Positions 41,541 through 52,083 are shown, numbered from the stretch's first letter. The stretch is 64,000 bases of DNA from Saprospiraceae bacterium (GCA_020628645.1 JAHDES010000001.1:62001-126000); one strand, 5' to 3'. Numbers and translations are program-made. The notes: a model not told the origin generated them from the letters alone.

Positions 41541-44141
41541 ATGGATCAAGTACCTCAAAATGGACATGATACCGTCACCCTCTCGGGGATGTATAAGGAT
41601 TATTTCCTAGATTATGCCAGTTATGTAATTTTAGAACGTGCCGTTCCTGGCATTTGGGATGGACTCAAACCTGTACAACGTCGTATCCTTCATGCCCTTA
41701 AAGAAATGGATGATGGACGTTTTCACAAAGTCGCTAATGTTATTGGACAGACGATGCAGTTTCATCCACATGGCGATGCAGCGATTGGAGATGCTTTAGT
41801 TAATTTAGGGCAAAAAGATTTATTGATTGATTGCCAAGGGAATTGGGGCGACATGCGAACGGGCGATCGCGCCGCTGCTCCACGTTATATTGAAGCACGA
41901 CTCACTAAATTTGCCTTAGATGTAGCTTTCAACAAGCAAACGACCGACTGGCAATTGTCTTATGATGGACGTAAGAGTGAACCGATTGCTTTACCTATGA
42001 AATTTCCTTTGTTGCTTTCACAAGGCGTTGAAGGAATTGCGGTGGGTCTTTCTACGAAAGTAATGCCCCATAATTTTATAGAACTCATCAAAGCTTCTAT
42101 CAAACTCCTCGAAGGAAAAAGTGTCAAAATATATCCTGATTTTCAAGTGGGCGGCATGGTGGATGTCACCGATTACAATCAAGGAAAACGAGGTGGAAAA
42201 ATTAAGGTGCGTGGTAAGATCGAACAAGTGGATAAAAAGACCCTTGCTATTCGAGAACTTCCTTATGGTATTACTACCGAAAATTTGATTGATAGCATCA
42301 TCAAAGCCAATGATAAAGGCAAGATCAAAATCAAAAAAGTAACCGATAATACCGCGGCGAAAGTAGAAGTTTTGGTTGAGCTTGCACCAGGAATTTCTCC
42401 TGATGTGACCATGGATGCCCTTTATGCCTTTACCAATTGTGAAATTTCCATCTCTCCCAATGCTTGTGTGATTATTGATGATAAACCTCATTTTCTATCG
42501 GTCATCGATATTCTAAAAACCTCTACAGAAAACACCAAAGAATTACTTCGTCAAGAATTAGAAATTCGCAAAGGAGAACTAGAAGAAAAACTCCATTTTG
42601 CTAGTTTAGAAAAAATCTTCATTGAAAATCGTATCTATCGAGATATTGAGGAATGTGAAACCTGGGAAGCGGTTTTGGAAACGATTGATAAAGGCTTACG
42701 CAAATATGTTCGTGTACCGAATGAAAAAGCGAAAGCTGGTGACAAACGTATTGCCCTAACCCGTGATATTACAGAAGAAGATATTGTTCGGTTGACCGAA
42801 ATCAAAATCAAACGTATTTCTAAATACAATACCTTCAAAGCAGATGAATTAATTGCACGTTTAGAGGAAGAATTAAAACAAGTCAAACATGATTTGGCAC
42901 ACCTTACAGAATATGCGATTGCCTATTTTGAACGCTTATTGGATAAATACGGGAAAGGGAAGGAACGCCGTACTAAAATCATGACCTTCGAATCCATTAA
43001 AGCCACACAGGTAGTAGCTAATAATGCAAAATTATATGTCAATCGGAAAGAAGGATTTGTAGGGTCTAGTTTGAAAAAAGAAGAATTTATATCAGATTGT
43101 TCAGACATTGATGATATTGTTGTCTTTTTGAAAGATGGGACATTCAAAGTAGTACGGATTACGGATAAAGTGTTTGTTGGTAAAAATATTCTACATGTGG
43201 CAGTATGGAAAAAAGGAGATGATCGTACGACCTATAATATGGTGTACTTGGATGGCAAAACTGGTCGAGCGATGGCAAAACGCTTCAATGTCACTTCCAT
43301 TACACGAGATAAAGCTTATGTATTGACCAAAGGGGAAAAAGGTTCTAAAGTCTTGTATTTTTCTGCGAATCCAAATGGAGAATCAGAGATTTTAGGTGTA
43401 CAATTATCTCAAGGATGCTCCGCGAAGAAGAAAATTTTCGATTTTGATTTTGGTGAAATTTCTATAAAAGGAAGAGGATCACAAGGAAATATCTTAACGC
43501 GTTATCCTGTTCGTAAAATTAATCTAAAAGAAAAAGGTTCTTCTACGCTGGGTGCGATTAAGATTTGGATGGATGAAGTGAGTGGTCGTTTGAATACCGA
43601 AGAACGTGGTCAATTTATTGGTGAATTTGATACAGGTGATACCATTTTGGCGGTCTACAAAAATGCATCCTATGAAGTTTTAGATTTTGACATGAATAAG
43701 AAATTTGAAGCAAAAGATCTCCTAGCGATTCAGAAATTTGCTCCTGATACGGTTATCAGTGCCGTCTATTTTGAAGGTAGTAAAGATTGGACGATGGTGA
43801 AGCGTTTTAAAGTTGAAACGACTAAAAACAATCAAAACTATCCCTTCCTATCCGATCATCCTAAAACGAAGTTATTCTTTGCGAGTACCGATGTACAACC
43901 CAAAATTAGTTACAGCGTTCGAATCAATAAAGAAAAATTTGATAAGGAGTTAGATATCGCTGATTTTATTGATACAAAAGGTTGGAAAGCACTCGGTAAT
44001 AAACTCAATGATGGACGTATCACCGCAGTAAAAGAATTAAAATCGGAGAAAAAAGTATCTACTTCCGATCAAAAATTAAAAGCAGGCGATTCTATTGAGT
44101 TTAATATAGATGATAAAGGACAAGGACTGATGTTTGAGTAA
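41541..44141 (+). CDS. parC: DNA topoisomerase IV subunit A (ParC/GyrA family)
   Basis: A type II topoisomerase breakage subunit that decatenates chromosomes together with ParE. Start taken at the ATG at 41541 (MDQVPQNGHD); a TTG at 41472 extends the frame by 23 codons without homology. The 866-aa protein has the winged-helix core with DYASYVILERAVPG, the region HPHGDAAIGDAL and the active-site Tyr116 (AAPRYIEARL). A tower and coiled-coil region and a degenerate C-terminal beta-pinwheel follow. By length and by the RGGKIKVRGKIEQV segment it is the Bacteroidota ParC type, not GyrA. The quinolone-pocket residue equivalent to E. coli ParC Ser80 is Ala80 here; Asp84 occupies the position of Glu84. 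Confidence 0.88.
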   Translation: MDQVPQNGHDTVTLSGMYKDYFLDYASYVILERAVPGIWDGLKPVQRRILHALKEMDDGRFHKVANVIGQTMQFHPHGDAAIGDALVNLGQKDLLIDCQGNWGDMRTGDRAAAPRYIEARLTKFALDVAFNKQTTDWQLSYDGRKSEPIALPMKFPLLLSQGVEGIAVGLSTKVMPHNFIELIKASIKLLEGKSVKIYPDFQVGGMVDVTDYNQGKRGGKIKVRGKIEQVDKKTLAIRELPYGITTENLIDSIIKANDKGKIKIKKVTDNTAAKVEVLVELAPGISPDVTMDALYAFTNCEISISPNACVIIDDKPHFLSVIDILKTSTENTKELLRQELEIRKGELEEKLHFASLEKIFIENRIYRDIEECETWEAVLETIDKGLRKYVRVPNEKAKAGDKRIALTRDITEEDIVRLTEIKIKRISKYNTFKADELIARLEEELKQVKHDLAHLTEYAIAYFERLLDKYGKGKERRTKIMTFESIKATQVVANNAKLYVNRKEGFVGSSLKKEEFISDCSDIDDIVVFLKDGTFKVVRITDKVFVGKNILHVAVWKKGDDRTTYNMVYLDGKTGRAMAKRFNVTSITRDKAYVLTKGEKGSKVLYFSANPNGESEILGVQLSQGCSAKKKIFDFDFGEISIKGRGSQGNILTRYPVRKINLKEKGSSTLGAIKIWMDEVSGRLNTEERGQFIGEFDTGDTILAVYKNASYEVLDFDMNKKFEAKDLLAIQKFAPDTVISAVYFEGSKDWTMVKRFKVETTKNNQNYPFLSDHPKTKLFFASTDVQPKISYSVRINKEKFDKELDIADFIDTKGWKALGNKLNDGRITAVKELKSEKKVSTSDQKLKAGDSIEFNIDDKGQGLMFE

Positions 44142-44275
44142 ATTTGAACCACAAAAGCCACAAAAGAAATCATAAGTCTTTTGATTCTTGCTTAACTCAA
44201 TTATAAGTAGAAAAAAATAGAACGAATTAATAAGTACATAAGACAAGAAATAGTCTAAAGTCCTCAGCTAAAGGT

Positions 44276-46075
44276 ATGACACACGACGACTATCTAAAGG
44301 TATCCAAAACAATTCCTAAACAACCAGGAGTTTATCGGTTCATTGATGCCAATGAAGTCATTATTTATGTCGGAAAAGCCAAGAATCTCAAGAATCGGCT
44401 TTCTTCTTATTTTGTCAATAAAAAACACCAGGCAAATAAGACACGCGTGATGGTAAAGAATGCCCATCATTTTGAATATACCATCGTCGATACAGAAACA
44501 GACGCCCTTCTACTCGAAAATACGCTGATTAAAAAATTCCAGCCACGCTATAATGTAATGCTCAAAGATGGAAAAGGCTATTCTTATTTGTGTATTAAAA
44601 AAGAGCGTTTTCCAAGGGTATTCATTACACGAAAAGTAATCAAGGATGGTTCTACCTATTTTGGCCCCTACACCTCTAAATGGCGATTGAAAATCATTCT
44701 CGATCTTATCAAACAACTTTTCCAATTACGAACTTGTACCTTAAACCTGACCGAAAAAAACATTCAAGCGGGTAAATTCAAAGTTTGTTTAGAATATCAT
44801 ATTAAAAACTGTCAAGGCCCGTGTGTGGGAGAAGAAGATGAAGCAAGTTACAACGATAAAATTGCACAGATAAAAAACATTCTTCGTGGAAACTTCGGTG
44901 CTGTAAAATCGCATTTTAAAGACAAAATGCAGGAACACGCCATGAATTTGGAATTTGAAAAAGCACAACAAATTAAGGACCGTTTAACAGCCTTAACTGA
45001 TTATCAAGGGAAATCAACAGTAGTAAGCACCACCATTCGAGATGTGGATGTGTTCAGCATTACCAGCGATGAAAAAACAGCCTATGTCAATTATCTAAAG
45101 GTCGCCAATGGCGCAATCATCAATACCTATACACTGGAAATGACCAAGAATTTGGACAGCGAAGAAGAAGAATTATTGGCGTATAGTATTCCCATTTTAC
45201 GTGAAAAATTTAATAGTATTTCTTCTGAATTGGTCTTGCCCTTTGAGGTTTTATTAGCTGATCCAGAATTATCTATTACCATTCCTAAAATCGGTGATAA
45301 GAAAAAATTGCTGGAGCTTTCGCTAAAAAATGTCATGTATTACAAGCTTCAAAAACAAAAAGAAGCAGCCAATCAAATTCGGAAACAAACTTCCGCAGAG
45401 CGTATTCTTCGAACCCTTCAAGCCGATTTGCAAATGGAGGAATTGCCCATGCATTTGGAATGCTTTGACAACTCTAATATTCAAGGAACAAATCCAACAG
45501 CATCTTGTGTCGTTTTTAAAAATGCTAAACCCTCCAAAAAAGATTATCGCCATTTTAAAATAAAAACCGTAGAAGGGCCTGATGATTTTGCATCAATGGA
45601 AGAAGTGGTCTATCGAAGATATAGCCGCTTATTAAATGAAGGAGAATCTTTACCACAACTCATCGTCATAGATGGTGGAAAAGGACAACTGAGTTCGGCT
45701 GTCAAGAGTTTGAAGAAGCTTAATATTTTAGATAAAGTTACCGTTATCGGTATTGCCAAAAAGCTAGAAGAAATCTTCTTCCCCGGAGATTCTATTCCCA
45801 TTTACATCAATAAAAAATCAGAATCCCTCAAATTGATTCAGCAAGCACGGAATGAAGCACACCGTTTTGCAATTACCCTCCATCGAAATTTACGCTCTAA
45901 GAACTTTACGACTACCGAACTCACTAATATTGAAGGCATCGGCGAAAAGACAGCTGAAAAACTCCTCTCCCACTTTGGCTCCGTTAAAAAAATAAAAACG
46001 GCGCTCTACTCAGAAATGGAAGAAGTCGTTGGAAAATCAGCCGCAAAAAAAGTGTTGGAATATTTTAAAAAATAG
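44276..46075 (+). CDS. uvrC: UvrABC excinuclease subunit C
   Basis: UvrC makes both incisions in nucleotide excision repair. The 599-aa protein has the GIY-YIG nuclease domain at the N-terminus (PGVYRFIDANEVIIYVGKAK), the UVR motif (NLEFEKAQQIKDRL, about residues 225-238), the RNase-H-like endonuclease region (ECFDNSNIQGTNPTASCVVF, then VIDGGKGQL with its Asp) and C-terminal HhH motifs (LTNIEGIGEKTAEKLLSHFG). Length and layout are normal. It is on the same strand as parC, 134 nt downstream. Confidence 0.96.
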   Translation: MTHDDYLKVSKTIPKQPGVYRFIDANEVIIYVGKAKNLKNRLSSYFVNKKHQANKTRVMVKNAHHFEYTIVDTETDALLLENTLIKKFQPRYNVMLKDGKGYSYLCIKKERFPRVFITRKVIKDGSTYFGPYTSKWRLKIILDLIKQLFQLRTCTLNLTEKNIQAGKFKVCLEYHIKNCQGPCVGEEDEASYNDKIAQIKNILRGNFGAVKSHFKDKMQEHAMNLEFEKAQQIKDRLTALTDYQGKSTVVSTTIRDVDVFSITSDEKTAYVNYLKVANGAIINTYTLEMTKNLDSEEEELLAYSIPILREKFNSISSELVLPFEVLLADPELSITIPKIGDKKKLLELSLKNVMYYKLQKQKEAANQIRKQTSAERILRTLQADLQMEELPMHLECFDNSNIQGTNPTASCVVFKNAKPSKKDYRHFKIKTVEGPDDFASMEEVVYRRYSRLLNEGESLPQLIVIDGGKGQLSSAVKSLKKLNILDKVTVIGIAKKLEEIFFPGDSIPIYINKKSESLKLIQQARNEAHRFAITLHRNLRSKNFTTTELTNIEGIGEKTAEKLLSHFGSVKKIKTALYSEMEEVVGKSAAKKVLEYFKK

Positions 46076-46223
46076 GATTGTCGAATTTATTCGACCTGCA
46101 GGTAAATAATAGCTTTTATCTCCTCCTTATTCCTCTTTTAGTCAAGTACCAAATTCATTTTATCGAAAAATCTCATTTATCCATTTAAATTTGGGGAGTT
46201 TAGTACGAAATAAATTTGTACAT

Positions 46224-47318
46224 ATGAAGACTTTCTTTAAATGGCTATTTAGAGCCCTCGGAATAATCATCTTAATCATTCTAATTTCCTTTCTATTTCC
46301 TTATGTAGCTGATCCCAATCCATCTTACCAAAATGAGTTGGAATATGGCGAAGCCTTATCTCCTGAAATCCAAGAAATTTTAACTCCTGCTAAAGAACCC
46401 GAGCGAACCCGTTCCATCATGGTATTAAAAGACGAAAAAGTCGTTTTTGAATATGGACCAACCGATAAAATTATAAATGGACATTCTACGCGAAAAGCAT
46501 TTTTAGGCTTATTGTATGGCATTGCAATACAACAAGGACTTATTGATACCACCAAAACCCTTAAAGAACTTGGTATTGATGAAAACACGCCCCTTACTGA
46601 ATTAGAAAAATCGGCAACCATACGAGATTTAATGATGTGGCGATCGGGTATTTACTTGCCCGCTGCGGGCGAACATGATGCGCAAATCACAGATCGACCT
46701 AAACGAGGATCACATCAACCAGGAGAATATTTCTTTGCTAATAATTTTGATTCGAATGCGCTTGGCAGCATCTTCATTCAAGAAACAGGCTATTCCATTG
46801 GAGAATTTATGGAAGAATATTTAGCCAAGCCTTTGGGGATGCAAGATTTTGATCGAAATAATGTCAAAATGGGACCTCCTTGGTTTTTTCCAGAAAAAGA
46901 TTCTCGTCACAAAATGTATTACATGTTTTTGAGTACACGCGATTTTGCAAGAATTGGAGCCTTAGTCGCCAATAATGGAAAATGGCGAGGGCAGCAAATC
47001 GTTCCTGAAGAATGGATTAAAGAAAGTACGCATTCCCATAGCTCCCTGAAAGGAAATCACATTACCTATGGACGTTATGATGCTTTTGGTTATTTATGGT
47101 GGATTGATGAGGATACCAACACTATCTGGACAGATGGATACGGCGGTCAATTTATGTTGATTGATCCTGAAAATAAACTCACTTTAGTAGAACGAAATTT
47201 CACAGGTAATTCCCATTTAACTTCTGGACTTTGGTTGATGAATCGAAATATGGACCATAGCTTATTTAATCTGATAAAGGCACACGAAATGATGGTTTCG
47301 AATTTAGATAGTGAGTAA
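46224..47318 (+). CDS. Serine hydrolase, class C beta-lactamase-related family
   Basis: Start chosen at the ATG at 46224 (MKTFFKWLFRALGIIIL); a TTG at 46191 adds 11 codons. The ~364-aa protein has an N-terminal membrane or signal segment (about 5-27). The serine motif STRK (in NGHSTRKAFLG) supplies Ser and Lys. The second motif corresponds to FANNFDSNAL, and the third region to TDGYGGQFMLID. The typical AKPLGMQDF loop is present. Such proteins include esterases, D-aminopeptidases and transpeptidase-like enzymes. The substrate is unknown, and the protein probably faces the periplasm. Confidence 0.82.
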   Translation: MKTFFKWLFRALGIIILIILISFLFPYVADPNPSYQNELEYGEALSPEIQEILTPAKEPERTRSIMVLKDEKVVFEYGPTDKIINGHSTRKAFLGLLYGIAIQQGLIDTTKTLKELGIDENTPLTELEKSATIRDLMMWRSGIYLPAAGEHDAQITDRPKRGSHQPGEYFFANNFDSNALGSIFIQETGYSIGEFMEEYLAKPLGMQDFDRNNVKMGPPWFFPEKDSRHKMYYMFLSTRDFARIGALVANNGKWRGQQIVPEEWIKESTHSHSSLKGNHITYGRYDAFGYLWWIDEDTNTIWTDGYGGQFMLIDPENKLTLVERNFTGNSHLTSGLWLMNRNMDHSLFNLIKAHEMMVSNLDSE

Positions 47319-47584
47319 GTAAATGTTAATAAAAAATAAGCTTCGAGAAAGAGCGTTTAAAGAACGATCAACACTCATCAAAATTCGTCTATAGAATACA
47401 TCCTTACTTTTAAATAGCTTGTCAGTAAAATTAGTACAACTAAAAACTATTAATCCGCCAAAAAATCATTCATAATCTTCTCCCGATTACTATCGAGAGT
47501 AATTATTCACTCTTTTTATGACGGCAGTTTTTTTGCACAAGTAATTTTGACTGACCATTAACTTCACACTAAAACCCATGCTTT
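47319..47584. other. Non-coding region before the outer-membrane barrel gene
   Basis: 266 nt, A+T-rich. TAATTTTG at 47542-47549 fits the -7 consensus 35 nt before the ATG at 47585. The upstream TTG lies too close to be a proper -33. No other feature was seen. Confidence 0.35.
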
Positions 47585-48196
47585 ATGTTGCGAATAAGTC
47601 TATTTATTCCATTACTTTTTTTGTTTGTACAAACTCAAGCACAATCCAATCTTAATTTTGGTATTTATGTAGGCGCGAATGTACAACAACTGAGTTTCAA
47701 TGAATTTGATGAAACGGTTTATTCTTCTATCGAAGCTGAATTACAACCTGGTTTTAATCTCGGCATTCAAACAACTTGGAAAATTTTCGACCCTTTACAC
47801 CTCAGTCTTAAACCAGCTATTTCGTTTGAAGCATTTGAAGCTACTTTTACAGAAAGTCAAGTTCCGCAAAGACGAAAAATTGAACAAGTGAATATCCTAG
47901 TTCCACTTCAATTAGAATATCATTTCAGTCAAAAAAAGCATCATCCTTTTTTATTGATGGGATGGACAAATTTATTCGATCTCGATCAAGAAGACAATGA
48001 TATATCCCTCGTCAAGAATACCTATTCTACAGGACAAGTGGGAATGGGTTTTAATTTTACCACTAAACATTTTAGATTTTATCCTGAATTAATCTATCAA
48101 GCCAGTTTAGGAAATATTGCCAATCCTACCTTCAATAGTATTTCCAATATAAGTAACAGTGGTTTACTTTTACGTTTAAATTTCTCTGGTTTGTAA
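47585..48196 (+). CDS. Outer-membrane beta-barrel protein (PorT-type)
   Basis: The 203-aa protein has a signal peptide (MLRISLFIPLLFLFVQTQAQ) and then a run of amphipathic beta-strands (LNFGIYVGANVQQLSF, FNLGIQTTWKIF, LHLSLKPAISFEAF, ILVPLQLEYHF, GQVGMGFNF, FRFYPELIYQASL). It ends in an aromatic-containing strand, LLLRLNFSGL. This is the pattern of small Bacteroidota outer-membrane barrels annotated as PorT family. A specific role in secretion cannot be claimed. Confidence 0.8.
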   Translation: MLRISLFIPLLFLFVQTQAQSNLNFGIYVGANVQQLSFNEFDETVYSSIEAELQPGFNLGIQTTWKIFDPLHLSLKPAISFEAFEATFTESQVPQRRKIEQVNILVPLQLEYHFSQKKHHPFLLMGWTNLFDLDQEDNDISLVKNTYSTGQVGMGFNFTTKHFRFYPELIYQASLGNIANPTFNSISNISNSGLLLRLNFSGL

Positions 48197-48316
48197 ACGT
48201 CTTTTTCAAAAAAAAGTCATTCGTTTTCTGAAAAAAGGGATTCATCGAAAAAAAAAGCATAAGTGATGATAATTTGCGTAATTGTGTAAAATTTAAATAC
48301 CAAAATACCATCACTT

Positions 48317-48631
48317 ATGCTTATTACTAGTACCGATTTCATTCCTGGAAAAGAAATTATAGAAGTTATTGATATTGCCAGAGGTAGCACCGTACGCGCA
48401 AGAAATATTGGACGTGATATTACGGCAGTCTTTAAAAGTATAGCGGGAGGAGAAATCACCGAATATACGCGCCTTATGGCAGATGCCCGTGAGCAATCTA
48501 TCGATCGAATGATTGCAGATGCTGAACGTCTTGGCGCTGATGCCATTATCAATGTCCGTTTTTCTACAGCTATGGTGATGCAAAGCACCTCTGAAATTTT
48601 AGCGTATGGCACTGCTGTCCGTTTAAAATAA
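48317..48631 (+). CDS. YbjQ (UPF0145) family heavy-metal-binding-domain protein
   Basis: The 104-aa protein matches the YbjQ family: LITSTDFIPGKEIIEVI, GSTVRARNIGRDITAVFKSI, GGEITEYTRLMADAREQS and MIADAERLGADAIINVRFST, ending with SEILAYGTAVRL. The family forms a pentameric beta-alpha-beta fold of unknown function. It is a single gene between two unrelated ones. Confidence 0.92.
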   Translation: MLITSTDFIPGKEIIEVIDIARGSTVRARNIGRDITAVFKSIAGGEITEYTRLMADAREQSIDRMIADAERLGADAIINVRFSTAMVMQSTSEILAYGTAVRLK

Positions 48632-48817
48632 GCCACTTTTATTGCTTGTTCATAAGTTGTTCATAAAATAGCTATATCCGTTTATCTGATAGATTTTTAG
48701 TCATATTTCAGTATATTGTGTATCGTTTTAAGGGACACTACTAACTACTTATGGTTAATTAAAAGGTATCGAATTGTTTTTAACAGAAAAGGATTAATTT
48801 TTTCTGGTTAAAACTAA

Positions 48818-51667
48818 ATGAATATAGTAGAAGCCCCAAAACCTATGACACGAGTTTTAGCGTACAAAGTCAAAGTCTTTTACTGGCTTATTTTATGTTT
48901 TATTTTACTATTTGCTCAAAATAGTAATGCCCAGTCGTATGTCATTCAAGATGCAACAACAGCCTATCATGACCTCCGAACTCATATTTCATTTTTACAA
49001 GATGAGCAAAATCTTACCTTAGCACAAATTCAATCAGGCGCATGGGATGATGCCTTCATTTCACATGCTGATTTAGCTACACAATTTCAGGATAATACAT
49101 TTTATTGGGGAAAATTTAGTATTGAAAATGCAATTCCTGATCAACAAGCACCTTCCAATTGGTCTTTTCTATTGACTAGTATGATGACCTACTTGGATTT
49201 TTATGTTCCTGAAACCAATACTGCCTATCAAGAGATTCGCACGGGAACTTCTCGATTATTATCTCAAAATAATCATGATCCTTTTCCCGTAAGTATCAAT
49301 TTAGTTGTTCCGAAAGGCGAAAGGGTCACCTTTTATTTCAAAATGATGTGCGATCAAAAAGATTGTGAATTTATACCTCAGTTTGGTTTAGAGCCTACTA
49401 TGCAATCTCTAAAAGATCGACTATTCACCGCACAAACGATTTACGTCTTTGTGGGCTTTTTCTTGATGATGCTAATTTATAGTTTCATCCTTTATGTCTA
49501 TCTAAAAGATAAGACATATCTCTATTATTCGGCTTATGTGTTTAGTATTTTATTTTATGTCTTGTATACGGCTGGAATTTCTCGCTACTTATTCCTTGAT
49601 GCCCAAGTAACAGATAATCCAAATTATGTGCTACTATTTCGAACGTCGATTTACATTGTAGTCATTACCTATATTCTGTTTATGCAGAAATTTTTAGATA
49701 CGCATCAATTTTTTCCAAGATGGCAGCAATTGTTTCGCTTTTTTATAGGATTGGGGGTGGTCTTGTTTGTGGTAGATAATATCTCTTTGATTTATTCTAA
49801 TTTCAATCGTTCCCTTTCCAATCAACTAATTTTGGGATATATACTAATGGCAAGTATTGGCGTTCTGGCATTTTTATCCCCTTTGTATCAATCCAAACAA
49901 AAAAGAGGATTCTTCTTAATTGTAGGTCTACTTACAGTTTGTACGACGAGTATTATAGGTGTGATTTCTTTTTACAACTATCAAGAAACCACTAATTTTT
50001 TGAACACAGCATTAACAGGCTTTATCATAGAAATTATAGTCTTCTCCATAGGATTGGCCTATCGTCAAAAAGAAATTCAAGATCAACAACAAGCCACCAC
50101 CCTCGCGCTTACTCGTTCTCAATTATTACAAGAAAAGAAAGAAGCAGAAACCACTCGATTAAAAGAACTAAACGAACTCAAAACCAAATTATACACCAAT
50201 ATCACGCATGAATTCCGTACGCCACTTACCGTAATTGAAGGAATAACGAAAGAATTAGAAGGAAATGAGGAAAAGAAAAAAATGATTTTGCGCAATAGCC
50301 AAAACCTACTTCATCTCGTCAATCAAATGCTTGATTTGTCCAAATTGGAATCAGGTCAAATGCCTATTCAATTAGAACAAGCCGATATTATCAGTTATCT
50401 CCAATACATTATTGAGTCCTTTCAATCGTATGCTAAAAGTCAGCAAATTCAATTGCATTTTATCTCAGAGGAAGAGCAATTAATGATGGATTTTGATGCG
50501 GATAAACTACTAAAAATTATTTCTAATCTACTTTCTAATGCTATAAAATATACTCCCGCTAGAAAAGATATTTATGTAAAAACAGCAATAGTTAATCAAC
50601 AATTTAAGATTAGTATTCAAGACAAAGGAATAGGAATTCCTGCCAATGAACTTCCACACATTTTTAATCGTTTTTATCAATCTAAGCAAAATGAAACGAC
50701 ACAAAATGGTACGGGTGTTGGCTTAGCATTGACTAAAGAATTAACCGAATTATTAGAAGGTACGATTCAAGTAAAAAGTACAGAAGGGAAAGGGAGCATC
50801 TTCACTTTATTATTTCCAATTCATCGTACAAGCCCAATTCGAACTGTCAAAACTGAAGCTATTTCCTTAACAGCCACTTCTCCTATTGTCAATTCTAAGG
50901 ATACTAAAATTACAGACGATAAACCCATTGTTTTGGTGATAGAAGACAATACAGATGTCGCTTATTATATTGAAACTTGTTTGAAGGATAATTATCAAAC
51001 CATTTTTGCTACAGATGGTGCAATGGGAATTGAAAAAGCTATTGCTACTATTCCTGATATCATTATAAGTGACGTTATGATGCCTAAAGCAGATGGCTAT
51101 GAGGTATGTGCCACCTTAAAAAAAGATGAACGTACTAGCCATATTCCCATCATACTATTAACAGCAAAGGCGGATCAAGATTCAAAATTATTTGGTTTGG
51201 AACGAGGAGCAGATGCCTATTTGGCAAAACCATTTGATCGAATAGAATTAGAAATACGGCTGGAAAAATTAATTGAGCTCAGAAAAATGCTACAAGCGCG
51301 TTATCAAAATATGACTTCCATACCCCATGTCGCCAATGCTAAGAAAAATAAGGAAGATGCCTTTTTAGTAAAAGTTCGTAAAATCATCATTACTCATTTA
51401 GAAGATGAAGATTTTGACACCAATCGTCTTTGCCGAGAACTTGCTTTAAGTCGCTCTCAACTCTTCCGTAAATTGAAAGCCCTTACCAATACCTCCACTG
51501 CGATTTATATTCGTAAAGTTCGTCTTCAAAAAGCCAATGAACTGCTTCATCAAACCCAACGCACCGTCTCAGAAATTGCTTTTGACGTTGGATTTAAGGA
51601 TGTCGCTTATTTTTCAAGATGTTTTTCTGAAGAATTTGGAATCTCACCCAGTGCAACACGTAGATGA
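48818..51667 (+). CDS. Hybrid histidine kinase / response regulator / AraC (7TMR-DISM sensor)
   Basis: The 949-aa one-protein two-component system has a signal peptide (about 15-39), an N-terminal extracellular beta-sandwich of 7TMR-DISM type (about 45-190) and seven transmembrane helices (about 205-415). A HisKA domain follows with His464 (ITHEFRTPLTVIEG), then HATPase (NLLSNAIKYTP, DKGIGIPANELPHIFNRFYQ). A receiver domain has Asp752 (IIISDVMMPKADG), and a C-terminal AraC helix-turn-helix pair closes the protein (RELALSRSQLFRKLKAL, VSEIAFDVGFKDVAYFSRCF). It can sense, phosphorylate and bind DNA in one chain, as HTCS-type regulators of Bacteroidota do. The ligand is unknown. An in-frame ATG at 48845 is an alternative start. 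Confidence 0.93.
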   Translation: MNIVEAPKPMTRVLAYKVKVFYWLILCFILLFAQNSNAQSYVIQDATTAYHDLRTHISFLQDEQNLTLAQIQSGAWDDAFISHADLATQFQDNTFYWGKFSIENAIPDQQAPSNWSFLLTSMMTYLDFYVPETNTAYQEIRTGTSRLLSQNNHDPFPVSINLVVPKGERVTFYFKMMCDQKDCEFIPQFGLEPTMQSLKDRLFTAQTIYVFVGFFLMMLIYSFILYVYLKDKTYLYYSAYVFSILFYVLYTAGISRYLFLDAQVTDNPNYVLLFRTSIYIVVITYILFMQKFLDTHQFFPRWQQLFRFFIGLGVVLFVVDNISLIYSNFNRSLSNQLILGYILMASIGVLAFLSPLYQSKQKRGFFLIVGLLTVCTTSIIGVISFYNYQETTNFLNTALTGFIIEIIVFSIGLAYRQKEIQDQQQATTLALTRSQLLQEKKEAETTRLKELNELKTKLYTNITHEFRTPLTVIEGITKELEGNEEKKKMILRNSQNLLHLVNQMLDLSKLESGQMPIQLEQADIISYLQYIIESFQSYAKSQQIQLHFISEEEQLMMDFDADKLLKIISNLLSNAIKYTPARKDIYVKTAIVNQQFKISIQDKGIGIPANELPHIFNRFYQSKQNETTQNGTGVGLALTKELTELLEGTIQVKSTEGKGSIFTLLFPIHRTSPIRTVKTEAISLTATSPIVNSKDTKITDDKPIVLVIEDNTDVAYYIETCLKDNYQTIFATDGAMGIEKAIATIPDIIISDVMMPKADGYEVCATLKKDERTSHIPIILLTAKADQDSKLFGLERGADAYLAKPFDRIELEIRLEKLIELRKMLQARYQNMTSIPHVANAKKNKEDAFLVKVRKIIITHLEDEDFDTNRLCRELALSRSQLFRKLKALTNTSTAIYIRKVRLQKANELLHQTQRTVSEIAFDVGFKDVAYFSRCFSEEFGISPSATRR

Positions 51668-52083
51668 TTGTTTTTCAATAACTTACAAAGGAATGCAACA
51701 GCTTTATCAGCAACAATAGTACAATACTTTTTTAGCTTGCAACAATAATCAAAACATTAGCACCAATAACACAAATTTGTTATTAGTAAGGGGCTTACTT
51801 TTACAAAGTATTTAAATTTTATACTAAATAACTGATTTCCCCAAAGAAGTTGATTTTTTGTATCTGTTTTAATTTCAACTTCATGAAAACCATAGAGAAC
51901 AAATATAATCCTAAAAATGACCAAATGATTTTTTCAGCTATTTTGACAGATACATAGCTTGATTGCTCCATCTAAAACTACTAGTGATACGTCCAACAAA
52001 AGCTAAGTATCATAGGAATAGTTTGATTCCAAGAATTAGGCGTAAGTAGTTTTTATAGCACAAGAACTAAACTACATGTACAT

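Noticed and set aside
41541-44141. Assigning the topoisomerase gene as gyrA
   Set aside because: Length and C-terminal features fit the Bacteroidota topoisomerase IV A type better; a true GyrA should be somewhere else in the genome.
48217-48636. 139-codon minus-strand ORF opposite the YbjQ-family gene
   Set aside because: It is a shadow of the well-supported YbjQ-family gene and its leader; no independent evidence.
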